From: a virus
Length of the DNA stretch: 64,000 bases
Direction: 5' to 3' (one strand)
IMG/VR virus record: IMGVR_UViG_3300020190_000032
Span: 1-64,000 of that record
Position 1 is the first letter of the stretch; each line of letters opens with the position of its first letter. Made by a program: the position numbers and the translations under genes. Of this stretch, positions 40,063 through 47,869 are shown one piece after another. Under the pieces are notes generated by a model. The model ran no database searches, was not told the origin of the DNA, and saw only the letters and a program-made list of their open reading frames with translations.

Positions 40063-40968
40063 ATGGCAGCGCCAGTTGTTAAGCTAAAGCGGTCTAGCGT
40101 ACCAGGAAAAATACCGCTTACTACGGACATTGATCTGGGCGAAATTGCCATAAATACGTTTGATGGTAAAGCATATTTTAAAAAGGATAACGGCACTGAG
40201 TCTATCGTTGAGATTGGTACTGGTGCCGGTGGTGGCGGTGGAGGCAGTTACACCGCTCCTGCAATTTTAACTTTATATAATAAGAATAATTCTGGAGGTC
40301 CGGCAACATTTGACGGAACAGAAACAAGATTTCAGTTAAGGGATTCTCCCGGAAATATTGTTACCGTCAGCAGTGCTCTTCTGGCTGCAATTAGTGTAGA
40401 TGGTGTTATCCAAAAACCGAATAGTGGTATTCCTGTTGGTAGCTTTGAGGGATTTTATGTTACCACAAACGCAACATTAGGATATGATATTGTTTTTGGC
40501 TCTGCTCCTTCTAGCACCTCTACATTTTTCGGTGTTTTAAGTGGTACGTTTGCTGCAACAAGCGGAACGACCGGGATAACAAAGCTTGATAGCCTTACCA
40601 GTCAATTCAACGGTACTGCAACATCATTCACTTTAAAAGTAAACAATGTTGCGTATGCACCAGAATATGCAAATGCAGTCTTAATTATTGTTGGTGGCGT
40701 TGTTCAGATTCCAACTTCTGCTTACACAATATCTGGTTCAACGATTGCGTTTACGTCAGCTCCACCAACTGGAACCAGTTTCTATGGAATCGATTTCAAA
40801 ATAGGTGATAGTGGTGGCAGTGCATCACTGATCACAGAAAATAAAATTGTAATCGATCAGAATGTAACAATTGGAGTTGGGTATAATGGGTTAAGCGCTG
40901 GCCCGATTGAGGTTGCGGCAACCTATAGCGTTGAAGTTCCCTCCGGTGGCACCTGGGTGATTCTCTGA
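40063..40968 (+). CDS. Tail fibre protein, 301 aa
   Basis: Docking-like N-terminus MAAPVVKLKRSSVPGKIPLT ... LGEIAINTFDGKAYFKKDNG, a Gly hinge (about 50-60), then two similar beta modules (residues about 62-145 and 160-260, each with ...FDGT.T.F.L... and sFyGi/tFFGv). The C-terminus GVGYNGLSAGPIEVAATYSV is a fibre-type cap. The next gene overlaps by TGATG. Confidence 0.72.
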   Translation: MAAPVVKLKRSSVPGKIPLTTDIDLGEIAINTFDGKAYFKKDNGTESIVEIGTGAGGGGGGSYTAPAILTLYNKNNSGGPATFDGTETRFQLRDSPGNIVTVSSALLAAISVDGVIQKPNSGIPVGSFEGFYVTTNATLGYDIVFGSAPSSTSTFFGVLSGTFAATSGTTGITKLDSLTSQFNGTATSFTLKVNNVAYAPEYANAVLIIVGGVVQIPTSAYTISGSTIAFTSAPPTGTSFYGIDFKIGDSGGSASLITENKIVIDQNVTIGVGYNGLSAGPIEVAATYSVEVPSGGTWVIL

Positions 40969-41630
40969 TGACTTACGGATCTGTCAAAATTGATTCTATT
41001 GTTACGAGCACTCAGACCGTAACGGTAGACACCCTGAAGAGCGTTATAGACGCGGCTTTAGCTAAGTCCGGTGGGACGATGACTGGGGCGATTGTATTTG
41101 CCGCCGGACAGACTACGCCTGCAGTTGCTGCAATTACAAGTGGCTCGATTAGTGGGATCAATGATCTTGCTATTGCCGATGGCGGAACTGGAGCTAGTTC
41201 CGCTTCTGCCGCAAGAACAAATTTAGGCTTGGTGATCAACACTGATGTTCAAGCATATGATGCTGATACAGCTAAAACAGATATTGTTCAGACGTTTACG
41301 GCTGGGCAACGCGGCGAAGTAACAACTGTGACGAGTTCTGCCGGTGCTTTGGCGATTAATTTTGATGACAGTAATAATTTTATTTGCACATTAAGTCAAA
41401 ATATTACTTCCGTGACATTTACGAATGCTACGGCCGGTCAGTCTGGTTCTATTTTTATCAAGCAGCCGGCGTCAGGTGGTCCTTACACGGTTGGCGGTTG
41501 GGGCAGTGGGTTTAAGTTTTCTGCCGGTACGGCGCCAACAATTACAGCTACAAGTTCGAAAACAGATAGAATTGATTATGTGGTGATTGGTGCATCCGAA
41601 GTGCAAGTTGTTTGGACGGGTAACTACTGA
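40968..41630 (+). CDS. Fibre-associated protein, 220 aa
   Basis: Starts MTYGSVKIDSIVTSTQTVTV, then LAKSGGTMTGAIVFAAGQT and GGTGASSASAARTNL, shaft motifs typical of tail fibres. Residues 110-220 form a beta domain ending VVIGASEVQVVWTGNY. Coupled at both ends (TGATG at 40967-40971 and 41628-41632). Lacks the docking domain, so it may bind another fibre subunit. Confidence 0.7.
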   Translation: MTYGSVKIDSIVTSTQTVTVDTLKSVIDAALAKSGGTMTGAIVFAAGQTTPAVAAITSGSISGINDLAIADGGTGASSASAARTNLGLVINTDVQAYDADTAKTDIVQTFTAGQRGEVTTVTSSAGALAINFDDSNNFICTLSQNITSVTFTNATAGQSGSIFIKQPASGGPYTVGGWGSGFKFSAGTAPTITATSSKTDRIDYVVIGASEVQVVWTGNY

Positions 41631-44413
41631 TGTCTATTGTTGGAAGCAACGTACTTGCTGGCGCAAGTGGTCAATCGAGAGGCATTAAAATCGAAAGAAG
41701 CCTTCGTTTCAATAGTATAGACAGTGCCTTCTTGTCCCGCCAACCATCAACGGCGGGCAATAGGAAGATCTTTACATTATCTTTTTGGTGGAAAAATACC
41801 GTCAGGTCAACAGGGCTTCAGCGACCTATTTTTGTCGCTCAGGAGGCTTCGCCGCGAAAGGAATATTGGACAAAGTTGGTAACAACCGACGGTAACATTC
41901 TTTCCTTTGCTTCACGATCTGGCGGAGCAGATATTTTTAGCCTAGTTACCACACAAGTCTTTCGTGACCCTTCAGCTTGGTATCATATTGTTTTACAAGC
42001 AGACACTACGCAGGCAACCGCATCAAACCGCCTACGGCTTTATGTCAACGGCACGCAGGTTACTACGTTCAGTACAGCAACCTATCCATCTCCAAGTCTT
42101 GATATTGCTTACATCAACGAGTCTGGGGCGTCGCATTTCCTAGGCAGGTATTTAGACAATACATACGAGTATCTTGATTCCTATCTCGCCGACATCTGGT
42201 TCGTCGACTCACAAGCGTTGACCCCATCAGCATTTGGGGAGTTCGACACCAACAACGTCTGGCAGCCCAAGGCATACTCCGGCAGCTACTCAGGCAACTC
42301 CTTTCACCTCGACTTTGCCGACAACAGTGCAGCAACCGCCGCCGCATTAGGGAAGGACACTTCTGGCAACGGGCATAACTGGACGCCGAACAACCTATCG
42401 GTCACGGCTGGTGCAGGAAACGACAGCCTCGTAGACTCCCCCACTAATTACGGCACCGATACAGGCGCTGGTGGGGAGGTGAGGGGAAATTATGCGACGT
42501 TGAATCCGTTGGCTAAGGGCACAACCCAAGTGCTTGCCAATGGAAATCTCGATGTACTAGCACCTTCTGGTCACGGAACGACAAATGCAACGATTGCGGT
42601 TACCGCTGGACTCAAGGCATACATGGAGTTCACCCGCACGGGCGGCACAGAGGGTGGAGGGTGGGGATTTACTAGCAACTTAACCCCTTACTCTGGCTAT
42701 CCAGGAAACGCGTCGAATCTCTGGTGGGTGTATGACAATGGCGGTAACTTTGTGTATGAAAACAATGGCACGACAACGCAATACGCATCAAAAACAACCA
42801 ATGGGCAAATTCTTCAGCTTGCTATTGACTACGATGCTGGTAAAGCATGGATTGGCATAAATAATACCTGGTTCACTGCAGCCAACGCCACTACTGGTAA
42901 TCCATCAACAGGCGCTAACCCTACCCTTACGTTTTCAACCACCCTGCCACTCTTCCCTTTGGTTGAAGCTGCGGGCTGGACAGTTGCTTGCAACTTCGGC
43001 CAACGCCCCTTCGCCTACACCGCCCCCAGCGGCTTCAAGGCACTCTGCACCGCCAACCTGCCGACGCCGACGATTGCCAAAGGCTCGGACTATATGGACG
43101 TAAAGCTCTACACCGGCAATGGCTCAACGCAGACCATTAGTGGGCTGAACTTCTCGCCTGACTTTGTTTGGTTGAAATCTAGAAGTTCTGGTTCCTATAG
43201 CCACAATATTTATGACATTGTGCGTGGAGCGACAAAAATTATTTATAGCGACAGCACTTCAGCAGAAAATACAGATGCTAGTGGCCTGACTGCTTTCAAC
43301 TCTGATGGTTTTAGCCTTGGAAGCACCGCTGCTACTAACGCAAGTAGTACAACTTATGTCGGCTGGTGCTGGGACGCCGGCGCCAACAGCAGCAAGACCT
43401 ACACCGTCACCGTTGTCAGCGATAAGTTTCACATCGACGGCAAACAGCAACCCACGCTGAACCTAGAAGAAGGCAGCACATACACCTTTGATCTATCTGC
43501 TGCGTCTAACTCTGGGCATCCATTCCGGCTATCAGAATCAGCCAATGGACCTACGCAATACACAACAGGGGTGACGACTAGCGGTACTGCCGGCAATGCT
43601 GGCGCTACTTTGACAATCGCCGTTGCATCAGGCGCACCCACGCTGTACTACTTCTGCACCAACCACAGTGGAATGGGCGGGCAGATCAATACGAACACCA
43701 CCGCAGGCGCGTCCAACTTCGCAGGCAGCATCACTTCTCAGGTGAGGGCTAATGCTAGTGCGGGGTTTTCGGTGGTTACTTATACGGGGACGGGTTCTGC
43801 TGGCACAGTGGGGCATGGGTTGGGTGTGTCCCCCGAGTTCATCATTGTCAAAAGTAGAAGCAGTACAGCGGACTGGCACATTTGGCATCGCAGCTTGAAC
43901 AATGGAGTCAGCGCTGGGCAGTATGTACTCATCTTTACAACTGCATCCACTTTTGGCCCAAACGCTACTTGGTGGAATAACACGACGCCATCTTCTACTG
44001 TTTTTAGTGTCGGTGGTGGTAGCGGAACAAGTGGTAGCAGTTCCACCTACGTCGCCTACTGCTTCGCCCCAGTAGCCGGGTACTCTTCTTTTGGCAGCTA
44101 CACCGGCAACGGCAGCGCGAATGGTCCCTTTGTTTATACCGGGTTTAGGCCGAGGTGGATTCTGTTTAAAAACAGTTCCGTGGGCGTAGAAGATTGGTGG
44201 CTGCACGACACAGCGAGAAATACTTACAACGTCATGACAAGCCTATTGGTTCCAAACTCTAGTAACGCAGAAGCCACAAGCGCTGGCCACAGTGTTGATG
44301 CGTTATCCAATGGCTTCAAGATCAGGACTACGGCGCAAGGCGTTAATGGTTTGCACACCATTGTGTACGCCGCCTTCGCCGAGCACCCCTTCGCCTACGC
44401 TCGCGCTAGGTGA
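41630..44413 (+). CDS. Large adhesin/fibre with lectin-like and cupredoxin-like domains, 927 aa
   Basis: Residues about 20-215 match a concanavalin/LamG-like sandwich (SFWWKNTVRSTGLQ, RLRLYVNGTQVTTF, YLADIWFVDSQALTPSAFGE). About 310-480 look SPRY-like (AIDYDAGKAWIGINNTWF). About 590-690 resemble a cupredoxin: YTFDLSAASNSGHPFRLSES and YYFCTNHSGMGG supply His, Cys, His and Met as in type 1 copper sites. The C-terminus has repeated SPEFIIVKSRSSTADWHIWH modules like those at about 510. Probably binds cell-surface glycans. Confidence 0.78.
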   Translation: MSIVGSNVLAGASGQSRGIKIERSLRFNSIDSAFLSRQPSTAGNRKIFTLSFWWKNTVRSTGLQRPIFVAQEASPRKEYWTKLVTTDGNILSFASRSGGADIFSLVTTQVFRDPSAWYHIVLQADTTQATASNRLRLYVNGTQVTTFSTATYPSPSLDIAYINESGASHFLGRYLDNTYEYLDSYLADIWFVDSQALTPSAFGEFDTNNVWQPKAYSGSYSGNSFHLDFADNSAATAAALGKDTSGNGHNWTPNNLSVTAGAGNDSLVDSPTNYGTDTGAGGEVRGNYATLNPLAKGTTQVLANGNLDVLAPSGHGTTNATIAVTAGLKAYMEFTRTGGTEGGGWGFTSNLTPYSGYPGNASNLWWVYDNGGNFVYENNGTTTQYASKTTNGQILQLAIDYDAGKAWIGINNTWFTAANATTGNPSTGANPTLTFSTTLPLFPLVEAAGWTVACNFGQRPFAYTAPSGFKALCTANLPTPTIAKGSDYMDVKLYTGNGSTQTISGLNFSPDFVWLKSRSSGSYSHNIYDIVRGATKIIYSDSTSAENTDASGLTAFNSDGFSLGSTAATNASSTTYVGWCWDAGANSSKTYTVTVVSDKFHIDGKQQPTLNLEEGSTYTFDLSAASNSGHPFRLSESANGPTQYTTGVTTSGTAGNAGATLTIAVASGAPTLYYFCTNHSGMGGQINTNTTAGASNFAGSITSQVRANASAGFSVVTYTGTGSAGTVGHGLGVSPEFIIVKSRSSTADWHIWHRSLNNGVSAGQYVLIFTTASTFGPNATWWNNTTPSSTVFSVGGGSGTSGSSSTYVAYCFAPVAGYSSFGSYTGNGSANGPFVYTGFRPRWILFKNSSVGVEDWWLHDTARNTYNVMTSLLVPNSSNAEATSAGHSVDALSNGFKIRTTAQGVNGLHTIVYAAFAEHPFAYARAR

Positions 44414-44437
44414 CGTAAATACATTAAACTTTTACTT

Positions 44438-44447
44438 GGCACCCTAA
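44438..44447 (+). promoter_or_regulatory. Promoter-motif copy (GGCACCCTAA)
   Basis: 29 bases before the ATG at 44467. Confidence 0.6.
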
Positions 44448-44466
44448 ATCGACTACCATTTCAATC

Positions 44467-45018
44467 ATGTTTTTACTGGACGGCAAACCTATTTCCTTGG
44501 ATGCTCCATTCCAAACAGAAGATGGTCGTCAGTTTCCTGCAAACTTCCTCCGTCTTGCAACACAAGAAGAACGTGAAGCTATTGGTATCACAGAAGGAAG
44601 TGATCCTCCGGTTTTTGATCAGAGGTATTACTGGGGTTACGATTCTGAGAATAATTTAATTCCAAAACAACTTGAAGACGAATCTATCTTGGACGAAGAT
44701 GGTAATGATACTGGCAGTATTCAAACAGGATTAAAGACGCAACTAATCCGCCAACAGAAAGAAATCGCCGGTTCATTGCTCGCCTCAACCGACTGGTATG
44801 TAACCCGTAAAACTGAAACGGGGGCCGACATTCCTCAAGATGTGTTGGCTTACAGACAACAAGTAAGAGAAGTCAGCAACTTAAGAGAGCTTGAAATTTC
44901 TGAAGTTACAACTGTTGAAGAATTAGTGGTATTACTAAATAGCCAGCCAACTATTTTTGATCCGGAAACGGGAGAAACTGTTCCCAACACTGATTCGTTT
45001 ATTACTCCTTGGCCGTAA
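44467..45018 (+). CDS. Tail fibre assembly-type protein, 183 aa
   Basis: The segment LLASTDWYVTRKTETGADIP and DVLAYRQQVREVSN (about residues 105-140) matches the C-terminal signature of phage tail fibre assembly proteins (tDW...R..e.g..iP..v..yR..lR). It follows the last fibre gene, the usual position for a fibre chaperone. The N-terminus resembles fibre N-termini, so it could be structural instead. Confidence 0.7.
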   Translation: MFLLDGKPISLDAPFQTEDGRQFPANFLRLATQEEREAIGITEGSDPPVFDQRYYWGYDSENNLIPKQLEDESILDEDGNDTGSIQTGLKTQLIRQQKEIAGSLLASTDWYVTRKTETGADIPQDVLAYRQQVREVSNLRELEISEVTTVEELVVLLNSQPTIFDPETGETVPNTDSFITPWP

Positions 45019-45032
45019 ACCAATGGAAGCCT

Positions 45033-45158
45033 ATGCCTGTAGACTCACCAGGGTCCATGGCTGAAAAGTGGATTCAAAAAGCAATTAAGAAAAAAGGCGT
45101 GACTGGTCGCCGAGCACACCTTGCTGAGACTCTCGGCAAGCCTCGCAAAGGTAAGTAA
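45033..45158 (+). CDS. Basic microprotein, 41 aa
   Basis: MPVDSPGSMAEKWIQKAIKK ... HLAETLGKPRKGK, positively charged and helical. Short proteins with a WIQKAI.KKG..r..a pattern recur in phages near lysis or structural genes. Role unknown. The next gene starts 2 bases after the stop. Confidence 0.55.
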   Translation: MPVDSPGSMAEKWIQKAIKKKGVTGRRAHLAETLGKPRKGK

Positions 45159-45160
45159 AA

Positions 45161-45403
45161 ATGCTTGAATTAATGGCTGCAATTACTGGTGGCTTAATTG
45201 GACTGAGTGGGATTGCCGCCGGGTCGATAATCAAAAGATCAGGTGATGGTAGGGACGCTATTGTCAAATTAAGCATGGGCATTGAACATATTGGCTCAGA
45301 GCTGCAGGCGTTAAGGCAAGACATGAAAGAAGATCGCCGCGAGATCTATGGTCGCCTTGGTACTGCCGAGCAAAGAATTTCTGCATTAGAAGCAAAGCAA
45401 TAA
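45161..45403 (+). CDS. Membrane protein with coiled coil, 80 aa (possible lysis accessory)
   Basis: N-terminal hydrophobic segment (about 3-24, AAITGGLIGLSGIAAGSII), then a charged helix with heptads (IGSELQALRQDMKEDRREIY). This one-anchor plus coiled-coil topology resembles phage XhlA-type or spanin-like lysis accessories. Location just before the endolysin block supports a lysis link, but there is no specific family match. Confidence 0.55.
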   Translation: MLELMAAITGGLIGLSGIAAGSIIKRSGDGRDAIVKLSMGIEHIGSELQALRQDMKEDRREIYGRLGTAEQRISALEAKQ

Positions 45404-45418
45404 TTCGATAAATTTGTT

Positions 45419-45428
45419 GGCACACTAG
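45419..45428 (+). promoter_or_regulatory. Promoter-motif copy (GGCACACTAG)
   Basis: 29 bases before the ATG at 45448; identical ten bases to the copy at 21787. Confidence 0.65.
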
Positions 45429-45447
45429 GGCAACCGATAGATTTATC

Positions 45448-45636
45448 ATGTTGGGAATTACTGCTTGGTTCCTGGCTCATGGAACCGAAGTATTTGCTGC
45501 TTTATTTGCCGTTCATGCAGCGGCTGTTGCTGTGGTGAACTTAACCCCAACACCAAAGGACGACGAAGCAGTCGCAAAGTATTATAGAATTATTGAATTT
45601 GCCGCTGGCCTTTTCACCCGTCTAGCCAAGAAATGA
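45448..45636 (+). CDS. Holin-like small membrane protein, 62 aa
   Basis: Hydrophobic residues 3-32 (ITAWFLAHGTEVFAALFAVH AAAVAVV region), then the motif VNLTPTPKDDEAVAKYYRII and a basic end LAKK. The TPTPKDD.ava..Y..ie pattern is found in small phage proteins of the lysis region. A holin role is inferred from size, topology and its place upstream of the endolysin. The next gene overlaps by ATGA. Confidence 0.6.
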   Translation: MLGITAWFLAHGTEVFAALFAVHAAAVAVVNLTPTPKDDEAVAKYYRIIEFAAGLFTRLAKK

Positions 45637-45797
45637 TTGATAAAAACAAAAAAGATTTAACGCCATCCGAAAGGATGGCTATTTGTCGTAGCTGCATATA
45701 TTTTGAAAGAAAGTTTGCTCGTTGCTCACAATGCAACTGCTGGATGAACGTCAAGACTCAAAAGCCAGATGAATCTTGTCCGCTTGAAAAATGGTAG
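45633..45797 (+). CDS. Zinc-ribbon protein, 54 aa (first of twin copies)
   Basis: Pattern ERMAICRSCIYFERKFARCS then QCNCW and ESCPLEKW: Cys pairs CxxC, CxxCxC and a final Cys-Pro, enough for one or two zinc sites. It is a tandem paralogue of the 45807 gene, same length (54) and same layout. Starts within the previous stop (ATGA). Small Cys-rich proteins like this are widespread in phages; function unknown. Confidence 0.68.
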   Translation: MIDKNKKDLTPSERMAICRSCIYFERKFARCSQCNCWMNVKTQKPDESCPLEKW

Positions 45798-45806
45798 GAT
45801 TTAAAA

Positions 45807-45971
45807 ATGGATAATGAAAAGAAAAGAATTACTGACCCTGCTGAGCGGATGAAGATCTGCAAGCAATGTGAATACCTTACTAGTCAGTTTGCACGGTGTA
45901 AGATATGTGGATGTTTTATGGCAATCAAAACCAAGATTCCCATGACAAAATGCCCAGATGGGCGCTGGTGA
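45807..45971 (+). CDS. Zinc-ribbon protein, 54 aa (second of twin copies)
   Basis: Pattern ERMKICKQCEYLTSQFARCK, ICGCF, then TKCPDGRW, aligned end to end with the 45633 product (both ERM.IC..C.Y...FARC..C.C...K....CP...W). A local tandem duplication that has diverged. Ends just before the endolysin promoter motif. Confidence 0.68.
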   Translation: MDNEKKRITDPAERMKICKQCEYLTSQFARCKICGCFMAIKTKIPMTKCPDGRW

Positions 45972-45972
45972 T

Positions 45973-45982
45973 GGTACACTAG
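45973..45982 (+). promoter_or_regulatory. Promoter-motif copy (GGTACACTAG) for the endolysin
   Basis: 28 bases before the ATG at 46001. Full match to the consensus. Confidence 0.68.
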
Positions 45983-46000
45983 TTCGCATTATTTTTACCA

Positions 46001-47149
46001 ATGTCGGTAACATCTTGGCATCTAATTGCCGAGCTAGCTGTTAAAGCTGGCTGCAAATTTCCTGAGCTAGTTGCCGCACAATGGGCATGCGAATCAGGCT
46101 GGGGCCAGTATCAGTCTGGTAAAAATAATTTTTTTGGTATTAAAGGTCCTGGAACTAAGAAAGAAACTAAGGAGTGGGATGGTGCTAAATTTGTTACCAT
46201 TGTGGATGAATTCAAGGACTATTCGTCTCCAGAAGAATGTGTCAATGACCTTGTCGAAAAATGGTATAAGGATTACAAGGGATATTCCGGCATCAATAAC
46301 GCTCCAAACAGAGAAGAAGCTGCAAGGCAATTAGTGAAGCAGGGGTACGCCACGGATCCTGCGTATAGTTCAAAATTAATAGATATCATGAGTCGTAATG
46401 CTCCTCCCGATCCGAACATGCGGAAACCGACTGAGGAGTATGTAAGGCTTGTTGACGCCGCTAAATATTTCCGTGGTGAAAAGCATCAGATTGAGGCTCT
46501 AGAGGCGCTAGAAGACACATTAACTGAACAACAGAGGGAAGACTTCACAAAGAGCTTCAGAGGCCCTCAGAAGCCTCCTAGGGCGCCCCTACCGGCAAAG
46601 CCTAAATTCCCTTTGGATGTTGTTTATTTTTATCAAAGAGACAGTAAGACGGGTCACGGAGAAAGATCCTGTCAGTCGTCAGCTATTGCCATGGCGATTG
46701 AATACATTGACCCTGAAATCATCTTTGATGATGATGAATACTTAAGAAAAGTCTTCAAGTACGGTGATACCATCTCTCAGCTTGCTCAGAAAAAAGCGCT
46801 TGACAGTCTTGGTATCAAAAACCAATTCAAAATGAATGGCTCTGAGCAAGATTTGATCAATTTATTGAACAAAGGTTATCCTGTTCCCATCGGGATTCTT
46901 CATAAAGGCAGTATTTTTGCCCCGACAGGTGGCGGACATTGGATAACCTTGATTGGCTTTGATGAAAAGCATTTTTATGTTCATGATCCGTTCGGCGAAC
47001 TTGACTTAATTAATGGTGGATATCCAAAGACAGGTCCCACAGATGGTAAGTGCAAAAAATATACACGCACAAACCTGATGAAGCGTTGGCTGATTACCAG
47101 TAAGTCAGATGGCTGGCTTTGGGATTTTTCCGCTAATACAATTAAATGA
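46001..47149 (+). CDS. Bifunctional endolysin: glucosaminidase plus C39-like peptidase, 382 aa
   Basis: Residues about 5-140 are a mannosyl-glycoprotein endo-beta-N-acetylglucosaminidase (FlgJ-like) domain: VAAQWACESGWGQYQSGKNN with catalytic Glu31, and NFFGIKG. After a Pro-rich linker (about 190-203), residues 205-370 resemble a papain-fold C39 peptidase, with Cys near 224 (RSCQSSAIAMAIEYI) and His near 313 (GGGHWITLIGF) then VHDPFG. It would cut both glycan and peptide of the cell wall at lysis. The end overlaps the next gene by ATGA. Confidence 0.85.
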   Translation: MSVTSWHLIAELAVKAGCKFPELVAAQWACESGWGQYQSGKNNFFGIKGPGTKKETKEWDGAKFVTIVDEFKDYSSPEECVNDLVEKWYKDYKGYSGINNAPNREEAARQLVKQGYATDPAYSSKLIDIMSRNAPPDPNMRKPTEEYVRLVDAAKYFRGEKHQIEALEALEDTLTEQQREDFTKSFRGPQKPPRAPLPAKPKFPLDVVYFYQRDSKTGHGERSCQSSAIAMAIEYIDPEIIFDDDEYLRKVFKYGDTISQLAQKKALDSLGIKNQFKMNGSEQDLINLLNKGYPVPIGILHKGSIFAPTGGGHWITLIGFDEKHFYVHDPFGELDLINGGYPKTGPTDGKCKKYTRTNLMKRWLITSKSDGWLWDFSANTIK

Positions 47150-47352
47150 CACAAGTAGTACTACCATTTTTGCCAGGATATTACTGGGATGGGAGAACGC
47201 TACGCAGTACAGGCGTAGCGATATATCCCAGTCAACATGTAAGTTTAAAGAATGGTGAGATTATGTATTATGTACGACCTATAGGCTGGGGGTGTTCTTG
47301 TTATATTCGACATCAGGGCATTCTTGATTACATTGCTGGACTGGATTTGTAA
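47146..47352 (+). CDS. Hypothetical protein, 68 aa
   Basis: Starts in the endolysin stop (ATGA). Aromatic-rich (FLPGYYWDGRTLRSTGVAIY, GWGCSCYIRHQ). Unrecognised; co-expression with the endolysin suggests a lysis or late role. Its last 74 bases overlap a convergent minus-strand frame. Confidence 0.55.
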   Translation: MTQVVLPFLPGYYWDGRTLRSTGVAIYPSQHVSLKNGEIMYYVRPIGWGCSCYIRHQGILDYIAGLDL

Positions 47353-47470
47353 TCCAGCAAACAGCGCCATTCTGAGCCCATTCGGCTCTTAGTCTATCAA
47401 TCTCAGAAACTAAGACTTCTTCGCTTCTTGTTATCCCGCAGGAATACCGATTTAAGATAGCAGTTTGCAT
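47279..47470 (-). CDS. Hypothetical protein, 63 aa
   Basis: Starts MQTAILNRYSCGITRSEEVL; a TTG three codons upstream (47479) is also possible. It contains four cysteines (SCG, VCW, QQCNQEC), maybe a metal site. It is the last frame of the minus-strand replication operon and overlaps the convergent 47146 gene by 74 bases. Real status moderate. Confidence 0.45.
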   Translation of the reverse strand: MQTAILNRYSCGITRSEEVLVSEIDRLRAEWAQNGAVCWITNPVQQCNQECPDVEYNKNTPSL

Positions 47471-47488
47471 GATCTCCAAGCAACCCTA

Positions 47489-47869
47489 TCATTCTTCCTG
47501 ATTTATTGCCGGGCCAGTAGCAATTACTTCGTGAAGGTATCGCTCAACATTTTCGACTTCCCAGTCATGTTCGTTGGCGAGAACATTGCCAAGAAGGTTT
47601 AAACTATCTTCATGATCTTCGTTCCATTTGCCTGACTTAAGTGCATCATTTCTGATTTCATTGATACCTAACAGAACATTAAGTTCAGAGATTTCTTCTT
47701 CTTGCTCGCTTATGACCTGCGCATGGCGCATTCTTTCTTTATCAATTAAAGTAAGCACTATCCAGCCAATTTTGCCATTTATAATAATTAAACCTTCTGC
47801 TATACCTTTGATTATTTTAAGTATGAGCAGGTTAGTATGGCTAACAAGGCTGAATAGTGCGTTTTTCAC
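47489..47869 (-). CDS. Hypothetical protein, 126 aa
   Basis: N-terminal hydrophobic stretches (residues 10-42, LILKIIKGIAEGLIIINGKI GWIVLTL) followed by a soluble acidic helical domain (HAQVISEQEEEISELNVLLG; NEDHEDSLNLLGNVL). Its ATG overlaps the DnaB stop by 4 bases, so it belongs to the replication operon. Perhaps a membrane-bound helper; not recognised. Confidence 0.6.
   Translation of the reverse strand: MKNALFSLVSHTNLLILKIIKGIAEGLIIINGKIGWIVLTLIDKERMRHAQVISEQEEEISELNVLLGINEIRNDALKSGKWNEDHEDSLNLLGNVLANEHDWEVENVERYLHEVIATGPAINQEE

Noticed and set aside
43628-44206. 192-codon minus-strand frame
   Set aside because: Antisense to the 41630 adhesin, no supporting signals.
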